DNA of 64,000 bases from CAVTJL01 sp963752325 (GCA_963752325.1 CAVVXU010000020.1:62001-126000), one strand, 5' to 3'; counted from the first letter of the stretch, positions 47,523-57,819 are shown. A program made the numbers and translations. Notes: generated by a model not told the origin, from the letters alone.

Positions 47523-48948
47523 TCAGGGAAGACGCAGCAGCAGCCGAACAAGGCGCCGCGTCCGGTCGCTGAAGAGCCTGGGCGTAAAATAGCTCCCCGC
47601 CACCTTCTTGTTGATCTCGCTCAGCGTCGGGTAGGGCAGGATCATCTGCGCCACACGCGAGAGCTTGATCCGCTCCTGGATGGCGAGGCCCCAGAGCTGG
47701 ATCAGCTCACCGGCCCTCGGGCCCACGATCGTGGCACCGACCACATGGCCGCCTCGATCGACCAGGATCCTGGCGAAGCCCAGCGGCTCGCCTTCGGCCC
47801 GGGCACGGTCGTTGTCGGCGAAAGGCGGCGCCGACCTCCTCGACGGCAAGGCCACGCTCGCTGGCCATGGCCCTGGTGAGGCCGACCTGGGCGAGCTCCG
47901 GATCGGTGTAGGTGACCCAGGGCACGGCCCGCATGATCGACCTTGGCGGGCAGCCGGAACAGCGATGTTGCGGATCACCACGCTCGCGTGATGCGCGGCC
48001 ATGTGGGTGAACTGCAGGCTGCCGGTGACGTCGCCGATCGCGTAGACCTTGTGGTTGCTGGTCCTGAGCCGCGCATCGACCTCGATTCCCTTGGCCGAGT
48101 AGACGACGCCCAGCGGCCTCGAGATCGAGATCCTCGACATTGGGCCTGCGGCCCGCCGCCACGAGCAGGTGGCTGCCCGACGGATGCGCATCTCGCTGCC
48201 GTTCCCGGCCCGGTAGCGCACGGCGACGCCGTTTCCCTCAACGCCGACCTCGTTGATCTCCGCCCGCTCGACGAGCGTGCACGCCCTCGGCCGTGATGAC
48301 GCTGCGGACGAGCTCGACCGCGTCGGCCTCGTCCTTGGGCAGGATCGCGAACCGCTCGAGAAGGGTCACGCGGGCGCCCAGCCGACGATGCGCCTGAGCC
48401 AGCTCGACACCGATCGGCCCGCCGCCGATGACGATCAGATGCTCGGGCCTCTCGGCCAGCTCGAAGATCGTCTCGTTGGTGAGATAGGGAACGTGCTCCA
48501 TGCCTGGGATCGGCGGCACGGCGGCCCTCGAGCCCGCGGCGATGACGATCCGGCGGGCCCGAAACCGCTCCCGCCGGCCTCGACCTCGACCGGTGCCACG
48601 AAGCGGGCTGCGCGCGCGCACGACGTGGACGCCGAGGCCGGTGAAGCGCTCCTCGCTGTCGTTCGGCGCGATGGCGTCGATCACGCTCCGGACGTGAGCG
48701 CGCACGGCAGGGAAGTCGATCGCGGGCTCGTGACCGTTCACGCCGAAGCGGGCACCGCCTCGGGCGAGATGGGCGATCTCGGCAGCACGGATCAGCGACT
48801 TCGACGGCACGCACCCGTAGTTGAGGCAGTCGCCACCCATCTTGCCCTTTTCGCAGAGGACAACGCGCGCGCCGAGCTGCGCCGCGCCGGCCGCGACGCT
48901 GAGGCCCGCGGAGCCCGCGCCGATGACGAGAATGTCCGTGTCGGTCAC
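47523..48948 (-). CDS. Pyridine nucleotide-disulfide oxidoreductase (dihydrolipoamide dehydrogenase / MerA-like), frameshifted
   Basis: The protein begins DTDILVIGAGSAGLSVAAGA (FAD site), followed by the redox-active disulfide motif GGDCLNYGCVPSKSLI at about residues 38-53, the NAD-site segment HLIVIGGGPIGVELAQAHRR, and the C-terminal dimer domain LWGLAIQERIKLSRVAQMIL and LPYPTLSEINKK. At least four indels (near 48570, 48285, 48125 and 47940) break it into pieces. It resembles mercuric-reductase-like FAD oxidoreductases without the HMA domain. The dimerisation-domain His-Glu pair of lipoamide dehydrogenase is not seen, so the substrate is uncertain. Confidence 0.82.
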
Positions 48949-49066
48949 CTTGCCGCCATCCCTTGCCCTGCAAGAGGCCCTTGCTGGCCTGCGGCGATGA
49001 TGTGGCCGCCGGGGGCAGCGAAGGAAGAGCCGCGGCGTTCACGAGCCCGATATGGGCCCGCGAGGC

Positions 49067-50012
49067 TCAGACGGCGGGCCGGTCCGATGCCGCGCGGATC
49101 CGGTCGTCGAGGCGGGCGTCCTCGAGCCCTGCTGGCTCCTGGTGAATGATGATCTCGGCATCTACGAAGAGACGGCCCAGCTCGTCCTCGAGCGCGTCGG
49201 TGACGTCGTGCGCCTCGCGGACGGTCATATTGCCATCGATCTCGATGTGGAACTCGATGAACCGCGTGCCCGAGGCCTCGCGCGTCCTCAGATCGTGGAG
49301 ATCGTGAACCTCGGCGTGGCTCCGGACGATGGCGGCGATGCGCTCGCGGTCGCCCGCGGGCAGCTCGTGGTCCATCAGGGTGCCGATGGCCGCCGACACG
49401 ATGTCGAAGGCAGTCTTCAGCAGGTAGAGGGCGAGGACGGCACCGATCAGCGGATCGAGCCACAGCACATGCAGCCAGCGGGATGCGAGGAGCGAGACGA
49501 TTACGCCAAGGTTCGTGATGAGATCGCTCAGATAGTGCACACTGTCGGCGCTTATCGCCTGCGAGCCGGTCCGGCGCACGACGTACCGCTGGAAGAGGAC
49601 GAGAGCGAGGGTCGCGAGGGTCGCGAAAATCATCACGACGAGGCCGATACCGGTCGAGTTCGACCCGCTCCGGGATCAGCAGGCGCCGGCCCGCACCAAC
49701 CAGCACGAAGACGCCAGAGCCGGCGACCAGCGCCCCCTGGGCCAGGGCGCTCAGCGACTCGGCCTTGCCGTGGCCATAGCGGTGCCGGCCGTCCGGCGGC
49801 TGCAGCGCCACCCGGACGCTGAGGAACGTGATCGCCGAGGCGCCGATGTCGGCAAGGCTGTCGACGAGCGAGCTCAGCACCGCGATGGAGCCCGTGAGCA
49901 GCGCCGCTATCGTCTTGAGCAGCACGAGGACGATAGCGACCGAGAGGCTCGCTGTCGCCGCGAGACGACGAAGCCGGCCGTTCTCGCTCATTGCCGGATC
50001 GGGGATCGCCAT
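49067..50012 (-). CDS. Cation diffusion facilitator (FieF/ZitB-type) divalent metal exporter, one frameshift
   Basis: Six transmembrane helices with metal-site residues in VLSSLVDSLADIGASAITFL (DxxxD) and, on helix 5, SADSVHYLSDLITNLGVI (HxxxD). PDGRHRYGHGKAESL is the family signature loop. The C-terminal cytosolic domain shows HAEVHDLHDLRTREAS and FIEFHIEIDGNM. An extra base near 49661 breaks the frame (VENSTGIGLVVMIFATLATL in restored form). It should export Zn, Fe or related ions using proton exchange. The start (ATG at 50012) is by similarity; a second Met lies 7 codons on. Confidence 0.87.
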
Positions 50013-50308
50013 CGTCGCCAGGGTCCGCTGGGGAGGGAGAGAGGCCAGAGCCGGCCCCGACAAATGGCGAGAAGCTCGTGACGTCAAGATGACAGTTTAT
50101 CCACAGATTCGTGGACAGTCCTGTTGAGGCGGGTGTGGATCGCCGCATCGCACCCGTTCCAACCCCGTCTATTGAACGACAAATCCGGCCTGACGTCCTG
50201 CTGCAGCGCTGGCCACGCCACAGCCGGGAGGACCGGATGCTTATCATCTGGTCCGCGCCGTCCTGCTCGCCAGTCCCTCAACTTCCTGGCATGCTGATCG
50301 GCGAGCCG
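50013..50308. other. Intergenic region with one consensus DnaA box
   Basis: No gene is evident in this stretch of about 296 bp between divergent genes. It contains a perfect TTATCCACA at 50097-50105 and a weaker TGTGGATCG at 50134-50142 on the opposite strand. Otherwise I see nothing clear; the short ORFs here are shadows. Confidence 0.4.
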
Positions 50309-52053
50309 ATGTCCGAGAGCCACAGGGGCCGTCCCGTGCAGACGAACGCTTTCGACGTCCAGACCGTCGCCGAGGCGCTGCTCGTCCAGCTGCGCCAGCG
50401 CGGCGTCGAGTATCTCCTGACCAACGCGGGCACGGACTGCGCGCCACTGATCGAGGGGATGGTGCGCGGCACTGCCACCGGCCTGCCGATGCCGGAGCCC
50501 GTCGTCGTGCCGCACGAGACTGCGGCGGTCGCGATGGCGCATGGCTACTGGCTCGTCACCGGCCGGCCACAGGCGGTGATGATGCACGTCAATGTCGGGC
50601 CTCGCGAACGGGCTGATGGGCATCATCAACGCCGCTCGCGAGAACGTGCCGATGCTGGTCCTCTCGGGTAGGACGCCGCTCACCGAACGAGGCCATCTGG
50701 GCTCGCGCGACCTCGGCATCCACTGGGGCCAGGAGATGCGCGACCAGGGCGGAATGGTGCGCGAGGTCGTGAAGTGGGACTATGAGCTGCGGCTCGGCGA
50801 TCAGCTTCCGCTGCTCGTCGATCGGGCGCTGGCGATCGCCTCGAGCGCGCCCGCAGGACCCGTCTATATGAGCCTGCCGCGCGAGGTGCTGTGCGCCCCG
50901 ATGGCCGGCCTCTCCCTGTCGGAGCGACCGCTCCAGGCTATCGTCGGCGATATCGCGCCGGGCGCCGACTCGCTCGAGGCGGCGGCCGAGATCCTGGCCG
51001 AGGCGCGAGCGCCCGATGATCGTCACCGCCCGAGCCGGTCGGGGTGCGGAGGGCTTCGGCGCGCTCGCCGCCTTCGCCGAGCGCTTCGCCGTGCCGGTCG
51101 TCGAGTTCTGGGCCGCACGCAACGCGCTGCCGAGCGCGCATCCGATGCATGCGGGCTTCGATCCTGGCCGGCTGCTCGCGGAGGCCGACGCCGTTCTCGT
51201 ACTCGATGCGCTCGTGCCCTGGATCCCGCTCCGCCACACGCCGAAGGCGGGTTGCCGCGTCATCCAGGCTGGCCCCGATCCGCTCTTCGCCTCGGTGCCG
51301 GTGCGTGGCTTCCCGGCCGACGTCACCCTCCAGGGGGATGTGGCAGCGGTGCTGGAGGCGCTGAGCGGCCCCCTCGCGGCCAGGCTTGCCGGCCACGACG
51401 GTGCCATCGCCTCTCGCCGGGAGCGCCTAGCGAGAGCCAACGGCGATGCTCGTGCGGCCCTGCTCGAGGCGGCGGCCAGCGGCGGCGGACGGCCCATGTC
51501 GGCGGCGTTCGTCAGCCGGACAATCGCCGAGCGCATCGGCAAGGATGCCGTCGTCTTCAACGAGCTCGCCTGCGATCCCTCGGTCATGAGCTTCGAGCGC
51601 GCCGGCACGCTCTTCGGCCACTCGCTGGCCGGCGGCCTCGGCTGGGGCATGCCTGCGGCGCTTGGCGCCCAGCTGGCCGACCGCGACCGGCTGGTGCTGG
51701 CCTGCGTCGGCGACGGCTCCTACATGTTCGCCAATCCCGTCGCCTGCCATCAGCTGGCCGAGGCGCTCGGCCTGCCGATCCTCACGATCGTCTTCAACAA
51801 CGGCGTCTGGGACGCAGTCCGCAAGTCGACCAAGGCGGTCTATCCCGACGGCCATGCCGCCCGGGCGAACCTGATGCCACTCACCTCGTTGGCGCCAGCG
51901 CCGGACTACGCGATGGTGGCGCGGGCCAGCCGTGCCCACGCAGAGCGCGTCGAGAGCGGTGCCGAGCTGGAGGGCGCGCTCGGCCGCGCGATCGAGGCGG
52001 TGCGGCGCGAGCGGCGCCCGGCCCTCCTCGACGTCGTCGTGGCGCCCAGCTGA
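50309..52053 (+). CDS. Acetolactate-synthase-like thiamine-diphosphate enzyme, two frameshifts
   Basis: Domains in order: the PYR domain with EYLLTNAGTDCAPLIEGMVR and VVVPHETAAVAMAHGYWLVT (Glu that activates ThDP), a central domain, and the PP domain with GLGWGMPAALGAQLADRDRL, then CVGDGSYMFANP and NNGVWDAV (the GDG-N ThDP/Mg motif). Extra bases near 50600 and 51014 break it. The restored protein is about 580 residues. The family includes oxalyl-CoA decarboxylase, benzoylformate decarboxylase and acetolactate synthase; residues for FAD binding are not clear. No regulatory subunit is adjacent, so I do not call it ilvB. Confidence 0.82.
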
Positions 52054-52060
52054 GCGGAGG

Positions 52061-52675
52061 CTATTTGCGAGCGACGAGATCGATCAGCGCCGACATGCCC
52101 GCGTGCCCTTTGCCCTCCGCCACGACCAAGTCGTGCTCGCGCAGGTGCAGGATCTGCAGATCGCCGAACGCGTCGCACAGCATGTCGCTCGTGTAGAGGT
52201 TCTCGACGAAGGGCGGGCCGCCGGTGCCGTAGGCGAGCTGCTCGGGTCGGTAGCCCTGCAGGAACAGAAGGCCGCCCGGCCTCAGGGCGCGGCAGATGCC
52301 GGCGAAGATCCTCGAGCGCTGCTCCGGCTTCGCGAACTGGATGTAGATCGCCGCGATGACGTCGAACTGCTCGGGCTCCCACGGCCAGGCGGCAAGGTCC
52401 ACCTGTTGGGTCCGGATCGCCACGTTGCGAGCCTCGGCCAGCCCTTGCGCCTTGGCCAACGCCGGCGCCGAGAAGTCGATCGAGAGGACGTCAAGGCCCT
52501 GCTCGGCCAGCCAGACACCGTTTCGGCCCTCACCGTCGGCTACCGCAAGGGCGCTTCGGCCAGGCTCCAGAAGCGAGCGATGGGCGACGAGGAGGGGGCT
52601 AGGCTCGGTACCGAAGTGATAGTCGCTGCCTGAGAAACGCTCGTTCCAGCGGACAAGCTCGGGATCGTCGGTCAC
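52061..52675 (-). CDS. Class I SAM-dependent methyltransferase (TehB-like)
   Basis: A 204-residue protein. The SAM-binding fold shows ALAVADGEGRNGVWLAEQGL (motif I variant D-G-E-G-R-N, as in TehB), VLSIDFSAPALAKAQGLAE (acidic end of strand 2) and FDVIAAIYIQF (motif IV region). RALRPGGLLFLQGY is the post-motif. Similar proteins detoxify tellurite or thiols by methylation. The substrate is unknown. It is convergent with the ThDP enzyme (8 bp apart) and lies 42 bp downstream of uppP on the same strand. Confidence 0.87.
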   Translation of the reverse strand: MTDDPELVRWNERFSGSDYHFGTEPSPLLVAHRSLLEPGRSALAVADGEGRNGVWLAEQGLDVLSIDFSAPALAKAQGLAEARNVAIRTQQVDLAAWPWEPEQFDVIAAIYIQFAKPEQRSRIFAGICRALRPGGLLFLQGYRPEQLAYGTGGPPFVENLYTSDMLCDAFGDLQILHLREHDLVVAEGKGHAGMSALIDLVARK

Positions 52676-52717
52676 AAGGCATCCTCCATGGGCCCTCCGG
52701 CCCTATGGGCCGTGGCA

Positions 52718-53527
52718 TCATGCGTAATGCCAGAGGACGAGCATCATCACGAGGCCGATGAGGATGCGGTACCAGCCGAAAACCGCGAAGGTATGACGCT
52801 GAAGGAAGGCCACGAAGGCGCGGACGACGATCACGGCCGAGATGAACGCGACGACGAAGCCGACGGCGATGACCTCGTAGTCGTGCAGCGTCAGCGCCGC
52901 CCGCCCCTTGTAGAGATCCAACACGGTGGCGCCGAGCATCGTCGGGATCGCCAGAAAGAAGGAAAACTCGGCGGCAGCACGCCGGTCGACCCCCAGCAGC
53001 ATGGCACCCAGGATCGTAGCGGCCGAGCGCGAGACACCGGGAATCATCGCTATGCACTGAAAGAAGCCGATGCCCAAGGAGGTGCCGGTCGGCAACGCGT
53101 CGAACTCGTGGTGGCGCGCGCGAAGGGCGAGGCGCTCGATCAGAAGGATCACGATGCCGCCGACGACCAGCATCGTCGCGACGATCCAGGGTGAGAAGAG
53201 CACGCGCTTGATGAAGTCGTGCAGCGCCGCGCCGATGACCGCCGCCGGCAGGAAGGCCACGATGATCGAGACCGCGAAATGCCGCGCCCGCGCGCTGCTC
53301 GGCAGGGCGACCACAGCGCCCCACAGCCTCCCCCAGTAGAGGACGACGATCGCGAGGATGGCGCCCAGCTGGATCACCACCTCGAAGATCTTCCCCAACG
53401 GCTCGGGAAAGTCGACGAAATAGCCGGCGAGGATCAGATGCCCCGTCGATGAGACCGGAAGGAACTCAGTCACGCCCTCGACGACACCGAGGAGCACGGC
53501 CTGCGCCATGACATAAGGATCGGCCAA
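52718..53527 (-). CDS. uppP: Undecaprenyl-diphosphatase (BacA/UppP)
   Basis: A 269-residue integral membrane protein with the two catalytic motifs VTEFLPVSSTGHLILAG (about 20-36) and MIPGVSRSAATILGAML (about 160-176), and seven to eight hydrophobic helices. It dephosphorylates undecaprenyl pyrophosphate to recycle the lipid carrier for cell-wall and O-antigen synthesis and gives bacitracin resistance. It looks complete, with no frameshift. It is transcribed alone or with the methyltransferase. Confidence 0.95.
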   Translation of the reverse strand: MADPYVMAQAVLLGVVEGVTEFLPVSSTGHLILAGYFVDFPEPLGKIFEVVIQLGAILAIVVLYWGRLWGAVVALPSSARARHFAVSIIVAFLPAAVIGAALHDFIKRVLFSPWIVATMLVVGGIVILLIERLALRARHHEFDALPTGTSLGIGFFQCIAMIPGVSRSAATILGAMLLGVDRRAAAEFSFFLAIPTMLGATVLDLYKGRAALTLHDYEVIAVGFVVAFISAVIVVRAFVAFLQRHTFAVFGWYRILIGLVMMLVLWHYA

Positions 53528-53654
53528 AGACTATATCCCCCGCGCTCCAACCCTCGCGGTCACTTCCTCGCTCCGAAGCGCCGCCGCCGGCGAGGCTCGG
53601 ACATGCCGCTCGGGTCGATGGCGGCGCGGATGCTGGTCGGCGGCTCCGCGGGAG

Positions 53655-54625
53655 TCAACCGGGTGCTGCACTGCGAAAGCTTAAAGGATCGTAAAGAACC
53701 ACAGGTGTGCTGGACATCGGTCGACAGGGCCGCGCAAGGCCCGACGGCAGCGGCCGGCGGCCGATCCAGGCGAGGATGTCGTTCCAGACGAGCCGCCGAT
53801 CGAGATCCCGGAGCAGAAGGTGCCAGCCGTTGGGGTAGGCGGCGACGGCGCAGCTGGCCGTGCCGATCTGTCGGACGAAGGTCCACTGCGCCGCAGGTGG
53901 AATGATCTGGTCGTGCTCGCCGATCAGCACGAAGGTCGGCGTCTCGAGATCGCGGGGCCACCCGCCGCGCCTCGTCCATCAGACGCACCAGCCCGTCGAT
54001 CACGACAACACGCGTCGCCTTGATGAAGAGCGGGTCCCGGCCAAGCGTCATCAGCATCGGAATGTTGTCCGATGCCTGGATGCCGAGGCCGCTCCCGGTG
54101 AGCTCGAGGTCGGGCGCGATGCTGGCTCATCACGGTCAGCAGAGTCCGGTAGAGGGGGTTCAGGGCGTCGCCGCCCCAGACGGCCGGCGCCGAGAGGATG
54201 ACGCCGTCGACCTGGGGCGCATCAGGGCGCGCCAGGGTGGTCACGGCGACCGCGGCTCCCATGCTCTCGCCCAGGACGAAGAGCGGCAGGCCGGGATAGT
54301 CGACGCGCGCCTGCCGGATCCGTGCTGCCAACGCCTCGTCCAGCGCCGCGGTGCCCGGCCAGTAGCCGCGGTCAGGCTGCAGCCCGAAGCCGGGCTGGTC
54401 GTAGGCAATCACGCGCACCCCTTGGGTCGCCGCATAATGACCGAGGCCGCTGAACGCGGTCATATGGTCGTCGAACCCGTGGACCGCGATGATCACGGCG
54501 TGGGCCGGACCCTTGGGCGCCCACGAGACCACGGGCGCGTCCGCGATGTTGGGCGGCGGCGGCGTTATCGTGGCGCAGCCACCGCAGGCTAGAACGAGCA
54601 GAAGCCCGAGCAGCGCGCGCGTCAC
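53655..54625 (-). CDS. Lipoprotein alpha/beta hydrolase (monoacylglycerol lipase-like), frameshifted
   Basis: The N-terminus MTRALLGLLLVLACGGC resembles a lipoprotein signal (VLAC or GGC), so it is probably anchored to the membrane. The hydrolase part has AVIIAVHGFDDHMTAFSGLG, LFVLGESMGAAVAVTTLARP (nucleophile Ser), and after shifts PTFVLIGEHDQIIPPAAQ (Asp) and YPNGWHLLLRDLDRRLVWND (His). Shifts occur near 54120 and 53955. Its family relatives hydrolyse monoacylglycerols or lysophospholipids. Its start overlaps the gluQ stop by 4 bp on the same strand. Confidence 0.8.
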
Positions 54626-55565
54626 CTGATCGCCGGCGAGACGGCGGGCAGTTCCAGGCCGATCATCCCCCAGACGTCGTCTGGCGTGCGGTGGATGTCG
54701 CGGAGATGGCGGATCGTCACCGCGCGGTTGCGCTTGGAGAGCCGCTCGCCGCTGCTATCGGCCACGAGATTATGGTGATAGTAGCTGGGCGTGGGGAGGC
54801 CCAGAAGCGCCTGCAGCAGGCGATGCACGTGCGTTGCCGTGAACAGATCCTCGCCGCGCGTGATGAGCGTGACGCCCTGCTCGGCATCGTCGACGGTGAC
54901 GGCCAGATGGTAGCTCGTCGGCGTGTCCTTGCGGGCGATGACGACATCGCCCTGCGATGCCGGATCGGCTCCGACCCATCCCGCCCGGATGTCGTACCAC
55001 CAAAGGGGTCCGGTCGCGGCCAGCGCCCGCCCCATGTCGAGACGCCAGGCGAAGGGCTCGCCCCGCGCCATGCGATAGTCCCGCTCGGTGCGATCCAGGC
55101 GGCGGCAGATGCCCGGATAGATCACCTCGCCCGTCGGCCCGTGCGGCGCGCGGCCGGCCTCCTCGACCTCGGCCCTGATCTGCTTGCGTGAGCAGAAGCA
55201 GGGGTAGATGACGTCGAGCTCGCGAAGGCCGCTCGAGCGCAGCCTCGTAGGCGGGGAACCGGTCCGACTGGCGCATCGCCGCTCCTTCCCAGCCGAGGCC
55301 GAGCCAGCGTAGATCCTCGAGGATCGCGACCTCGAACTCCGGCCGGCAGCGTTGCAGGTCGATATCCTCGATCCGCAGACGGAAGGAGCCGCCAGAGGCA
55401 GCGCGCCGCCTCGTAGGCGAAGAGCGCGGCGTAGGCATGGCCGATATGAAGGTAGCCGGTCGGGCTCGGCGCGAAGCGGGTCACGTGCCCCGGCCCCTCG
55501 CCCTCCGGCAGCGGCAGGAAATCCTGCCCGGCGAGCGAGTAGGGCGTCGTCGTCGAAAGGCTCAC
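54622..55565 (-). CDS. gluQ: Glutamyl-Q tRNA(Asp) synthetase, frameshifted
   Basis: A truncated class I synthetase lacking an anticodon-binding domain. The HIGH motif is in FAPSPTGYLHIGHAYAALFA; GGSFRLRIEDIDLQRCRPEF, the middle stretch GEPFAWRLDMGRAL, DTPTSYHLAVTVDDAEQGVT and the KMSKS equivalent ERLSKRNRAVTIRHLRD follow. It attaches glutamate to queuosine in tRNA(Asp), downstream of QueG chemistry (queG is at about 21-22 kb). Shifts occur near 55400 and 55230. The start is a GTG at 55565, without a strong binding site. Confidence 0.88.
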
Positions 55566-55666
55566 AACGGTTCGTCCACGCGTGGATTGAGATCGCCCGT
55601 GCGCCGGATCATTATGCGCCGGCCGCATCGGCGCAAGGGCCGCTGGCGCAACCAGGGATCGATCGC

Positions 55667-56324
55667 ATGCTCCATGGCCCATCGATGCCGCCCCGCGCTG
55701 GAGGCTCGCCGCGCGAGATCATCGTGCTGCTCCATGGGCTGGGAGCGGACGGCCAGGACCTGATCGGCCTGGCGCCGGCACTGGCCGAGCAGCATGCCCC
55801 AGGCCGCCTTCTTCGCCCCCGACGCGCCGCAGCCCTGCGACATGGCGCCCTACGGCCGACAGTGGTTCAGCGTCCAGGACCGCACGCCCGCCCGGATGCT
55901 CGCCGGAGCGCGGCAGGCGGCGCCACAGCTCGATGCCTTCCTGGACGCGCTGCTGGAGCGCTATCGGCTGCCGGCCTCGCGGCTGGCCCTCGTGGGCTTT
56001 TCCCAGGGCACCATGATGTCGCTGCACGTGGCGCCACGACGTCCGGTGGCGTTGGGTGCCGTCCTCGGCTTCTCCGGGCGGCTGATCGGGCCCGAGACGC
56101 TGGCTGCCGAGACCCGCTCGCGGCCGCCCGTCATGCTGATCCATGGTGATGCCGACGATGTCGTGCCGGTGGAGTCGCTGCCGCTCGCGGTGAGCGCCCT
56201 TCAGGCCGTTGATGTGCCGGTGCAGTGGATCGTGCGGCCGGGCCTGCCCCACAGCATCGATCCGTTCGGCATAGCCGAGGGCGTCAGGTTTCTCCGCGCC
56301 ATGCTGCCGGTGGTCGAGCGCTGA
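55667..56324 (+). CDS. Phospholipase/carboxylesterase family hydrolase, one frameshift
   Basis: The start region reads MLHGPSMPPRAGGSPREIIV, then LLHGLGADGQDLIGLAPALA, the typical N-terminus of this alpha/beta hydrolase family. A shift near 55798 is followed by AAFFAPDAPQPCDMAPYGRQ, ALVGFSQGTMMSLHVAPRRP (nucleophile Ser), MLIHGDADDVVPVESL (Asp) and RPGLPHSIDPFGIAEG (His). The restored protein is about 218 residues. The start could also be the ATG at 55685. It is divergent from gluQ. Confidence 0.85.
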
Positions 56325-56350
56325 GGGCGTTCCGCCCCGCTCGGAGCGCA

Positions 56351-57001
56351 TCAGATCCGAAGGAACGGATTGAGGAATCGCCCGATCGGTCCGGTTAGGC
56401 GGAGCGGCGCGTCCGTCACGGCGAGACAGAGACAATCCATGGCCCTCGTCGGCGACCGGCCGATGATCGACCGATGCGATCGGCGATCGCGAGGTCGCCC
56501 CGCGCATAGTGGCCCGTCTCGTCGCTGAACGACCCTTCGAGAACGACGGTCAGCTCGCTGCCGCCATGCGTGTGCCGCGGCACGCCGCGTCCGGCCTTGA
56601 GCCGGATGAGTCGGGCACGGTAGCCCGTCGCGGCGATCACGAGATCCGCCTCGGACGCGGTGCCGTAGTGGCGCCACTTCATGGCGTCGAGGCTCTCGGG
56701 CAGATAGTCGCGAGAGCGGCGCTCGGCATCCGGTTGGCAGCCACCGGCATTGCGGCGCTGGTCGGCGCCACTTCGGGCTCGTCCAGGCGTGCCGTCAGCC
56801 GCTGCCAGGCATCCGGGGCCAGATCCTCCTCGGGCTAGGCCCTCGAGCAGCAACCCGCCCACCGCCTCGTAGCGCGCATAGCGGCGGCGGCTGGTCCGGC
56901 GAGAGCGCGAGATGCGTCGCGACGACCAACGCCACAGGCTCGGCAAGCTTGCCGGCCGCATGGGCGATGAGGAGATCGTCGAGCGAGAGGTCCTTGGTCA
57001 T
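56351..57001 (-). CDS. chrR: ChrR-type anti-sigma factor (zinc-less ASD plus cupin), frameshifted
   Basis: It starts MTKDLSLDDLLIAHAAGKLA at the ATG at 57001. The N-terminal anti-sigma domain keeps the helix ALVVATHLALSP, but where ChrR has HxxxCxxC this protein has H30-x3-S34-x2-Q37. A frame change follows at about 56885, then another section, then the C-terminal cupin: MKWRHYGTASEADLVI, VPRHTHGGSELTVVLEGSFS (metal ligands H-x-H-x4-E) and CLAVTDAPLRLTGPIGRF. By family it sequesters the neighbouring ECF sigma and releases it on singlet oxygen or similar stress. At least three indels are present. The end is taken as 56351. Confidence 0.75.
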
Positions 57002-57021
57002 TCCTCGAGACCACCTCATGA

Positions 57022-57572
57022 TCAGTGCGGAGCTTGCCGAGCGCCAGCCTGCAGCCGCGACTTCACGGTGCCCAGCGGCAGTCCCAGCTCCTCGGCAATG
57101 GTGCTGTGCGTCTTGTCCTCGAAGTAGAAGATCCTCAGAGCCTGCTCTGCTCCTCCGGCAGGGTCCGCACCGCCTCCATCATGGCCCGCGACAGCTGCGC
57201 CGCCTCGGCGTAGTCGATCGCCACGCGGCGCCGTGTCGGGCTCGATCAGCGGGTCCTCGAGCATCGAAATCCGGGCGCCGCTCGCGCCGGATCGCATCGA
57301 TCCGCTTGTTGCGGGCGATAGTGAAGATCCAGGTGCTCAGCGCGGCCTTGCGCCGGGTCGAACTGCTCGGCGCGCCGCCAGATCGTCAGCATCACCTCCT
57401 GCATGAGGTCCTCGGCCACGTCCTCGCCGGCGCCGAGGCGCCTCAGATAGGACTTCACACGCGGCGCATAGTGATCGAACAGTCGATGGAACGCCTCGCG
57501 ATCACGAAGCTCGGCGACCGCTCTGGCATCGGCCTCGAGCGAGCCATTCCGGCCATTGTCTATAGTGCTCAT
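57022..57572 (-). CDS. rpoE: ECF sigma factor, RpoE-like (ECF11 group), frameshifted
   Basis: The sigma-2 region reads FHRLFDHYAPRVKSYLRRLG, AEDLMQEVMLTIWRRAEQFD; the sigma-4 region reads RIFYFEDKTHSTIAEELGLP, LGTVKSRLRLALGKLRT (helix-turn-helix). Between them the frame breaks at about 57350 and 57250, and again near 57130 and 57055. The start is the ATG at 57572. The C-terminal end is uncertain: the restored frame appears to run into the chrR start (about 57000). It is adjacent to, and same-strand as, chrR, which fits the RpoE-ChrR pair of Rhodobacter. It would activate stress genes including its own promoter. Confidence 0.75.
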
Positions 57573-57686
57573 GCTGCGCAGTGAAGCGTTGCCGCCGCCT
57601 GGGCGCAATGCGATATCGCGCCGCTCCCGGCGCATCGATCGTGACCAGACAAGCCATCGGGGCCCTCTCGCCAAGCAGCCGTGGTC

Positions 57687-57714
57687 TATACGGCCGACCG
57701 ACGGCGATGGATCA
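57687..57714 (-). promoter_or_regulatory. Candidate ECF11-type autoregulatory promoter of the sigma/chrR operon
   Basis: On the minus strand, TGATCC (57714-57709) and CGTATA (57692-57687) are separated by 16 bp. This matches my recollection of the ECF11 (RpoE/ChrR) promoter motif, TGATCC with CGTA(T). The predicted start point is about 100 bp upstream of the sigma start codon. No other element in the interval looks like a promoter. Confidence 0.55.
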
Positions 57715-57819
57715 GGAGGGGCCTATCGGGGACAGGGGCTGCACGACAAAGGCACCTGACGGCAGCAGCAGTGCCACGGGAGCGAGCAGCTTATCGGGCG
57801 CCAATTCGGCGCGGGGTAC

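Noticed and set aside
50309..52053. Naming the ThDP enzyme ilvB
   Set aside because: There is no adjacent regulatory subunit, and acetolactate-synthase-specific residues are not evident; many related ThDP enzymes share the visible motifs.
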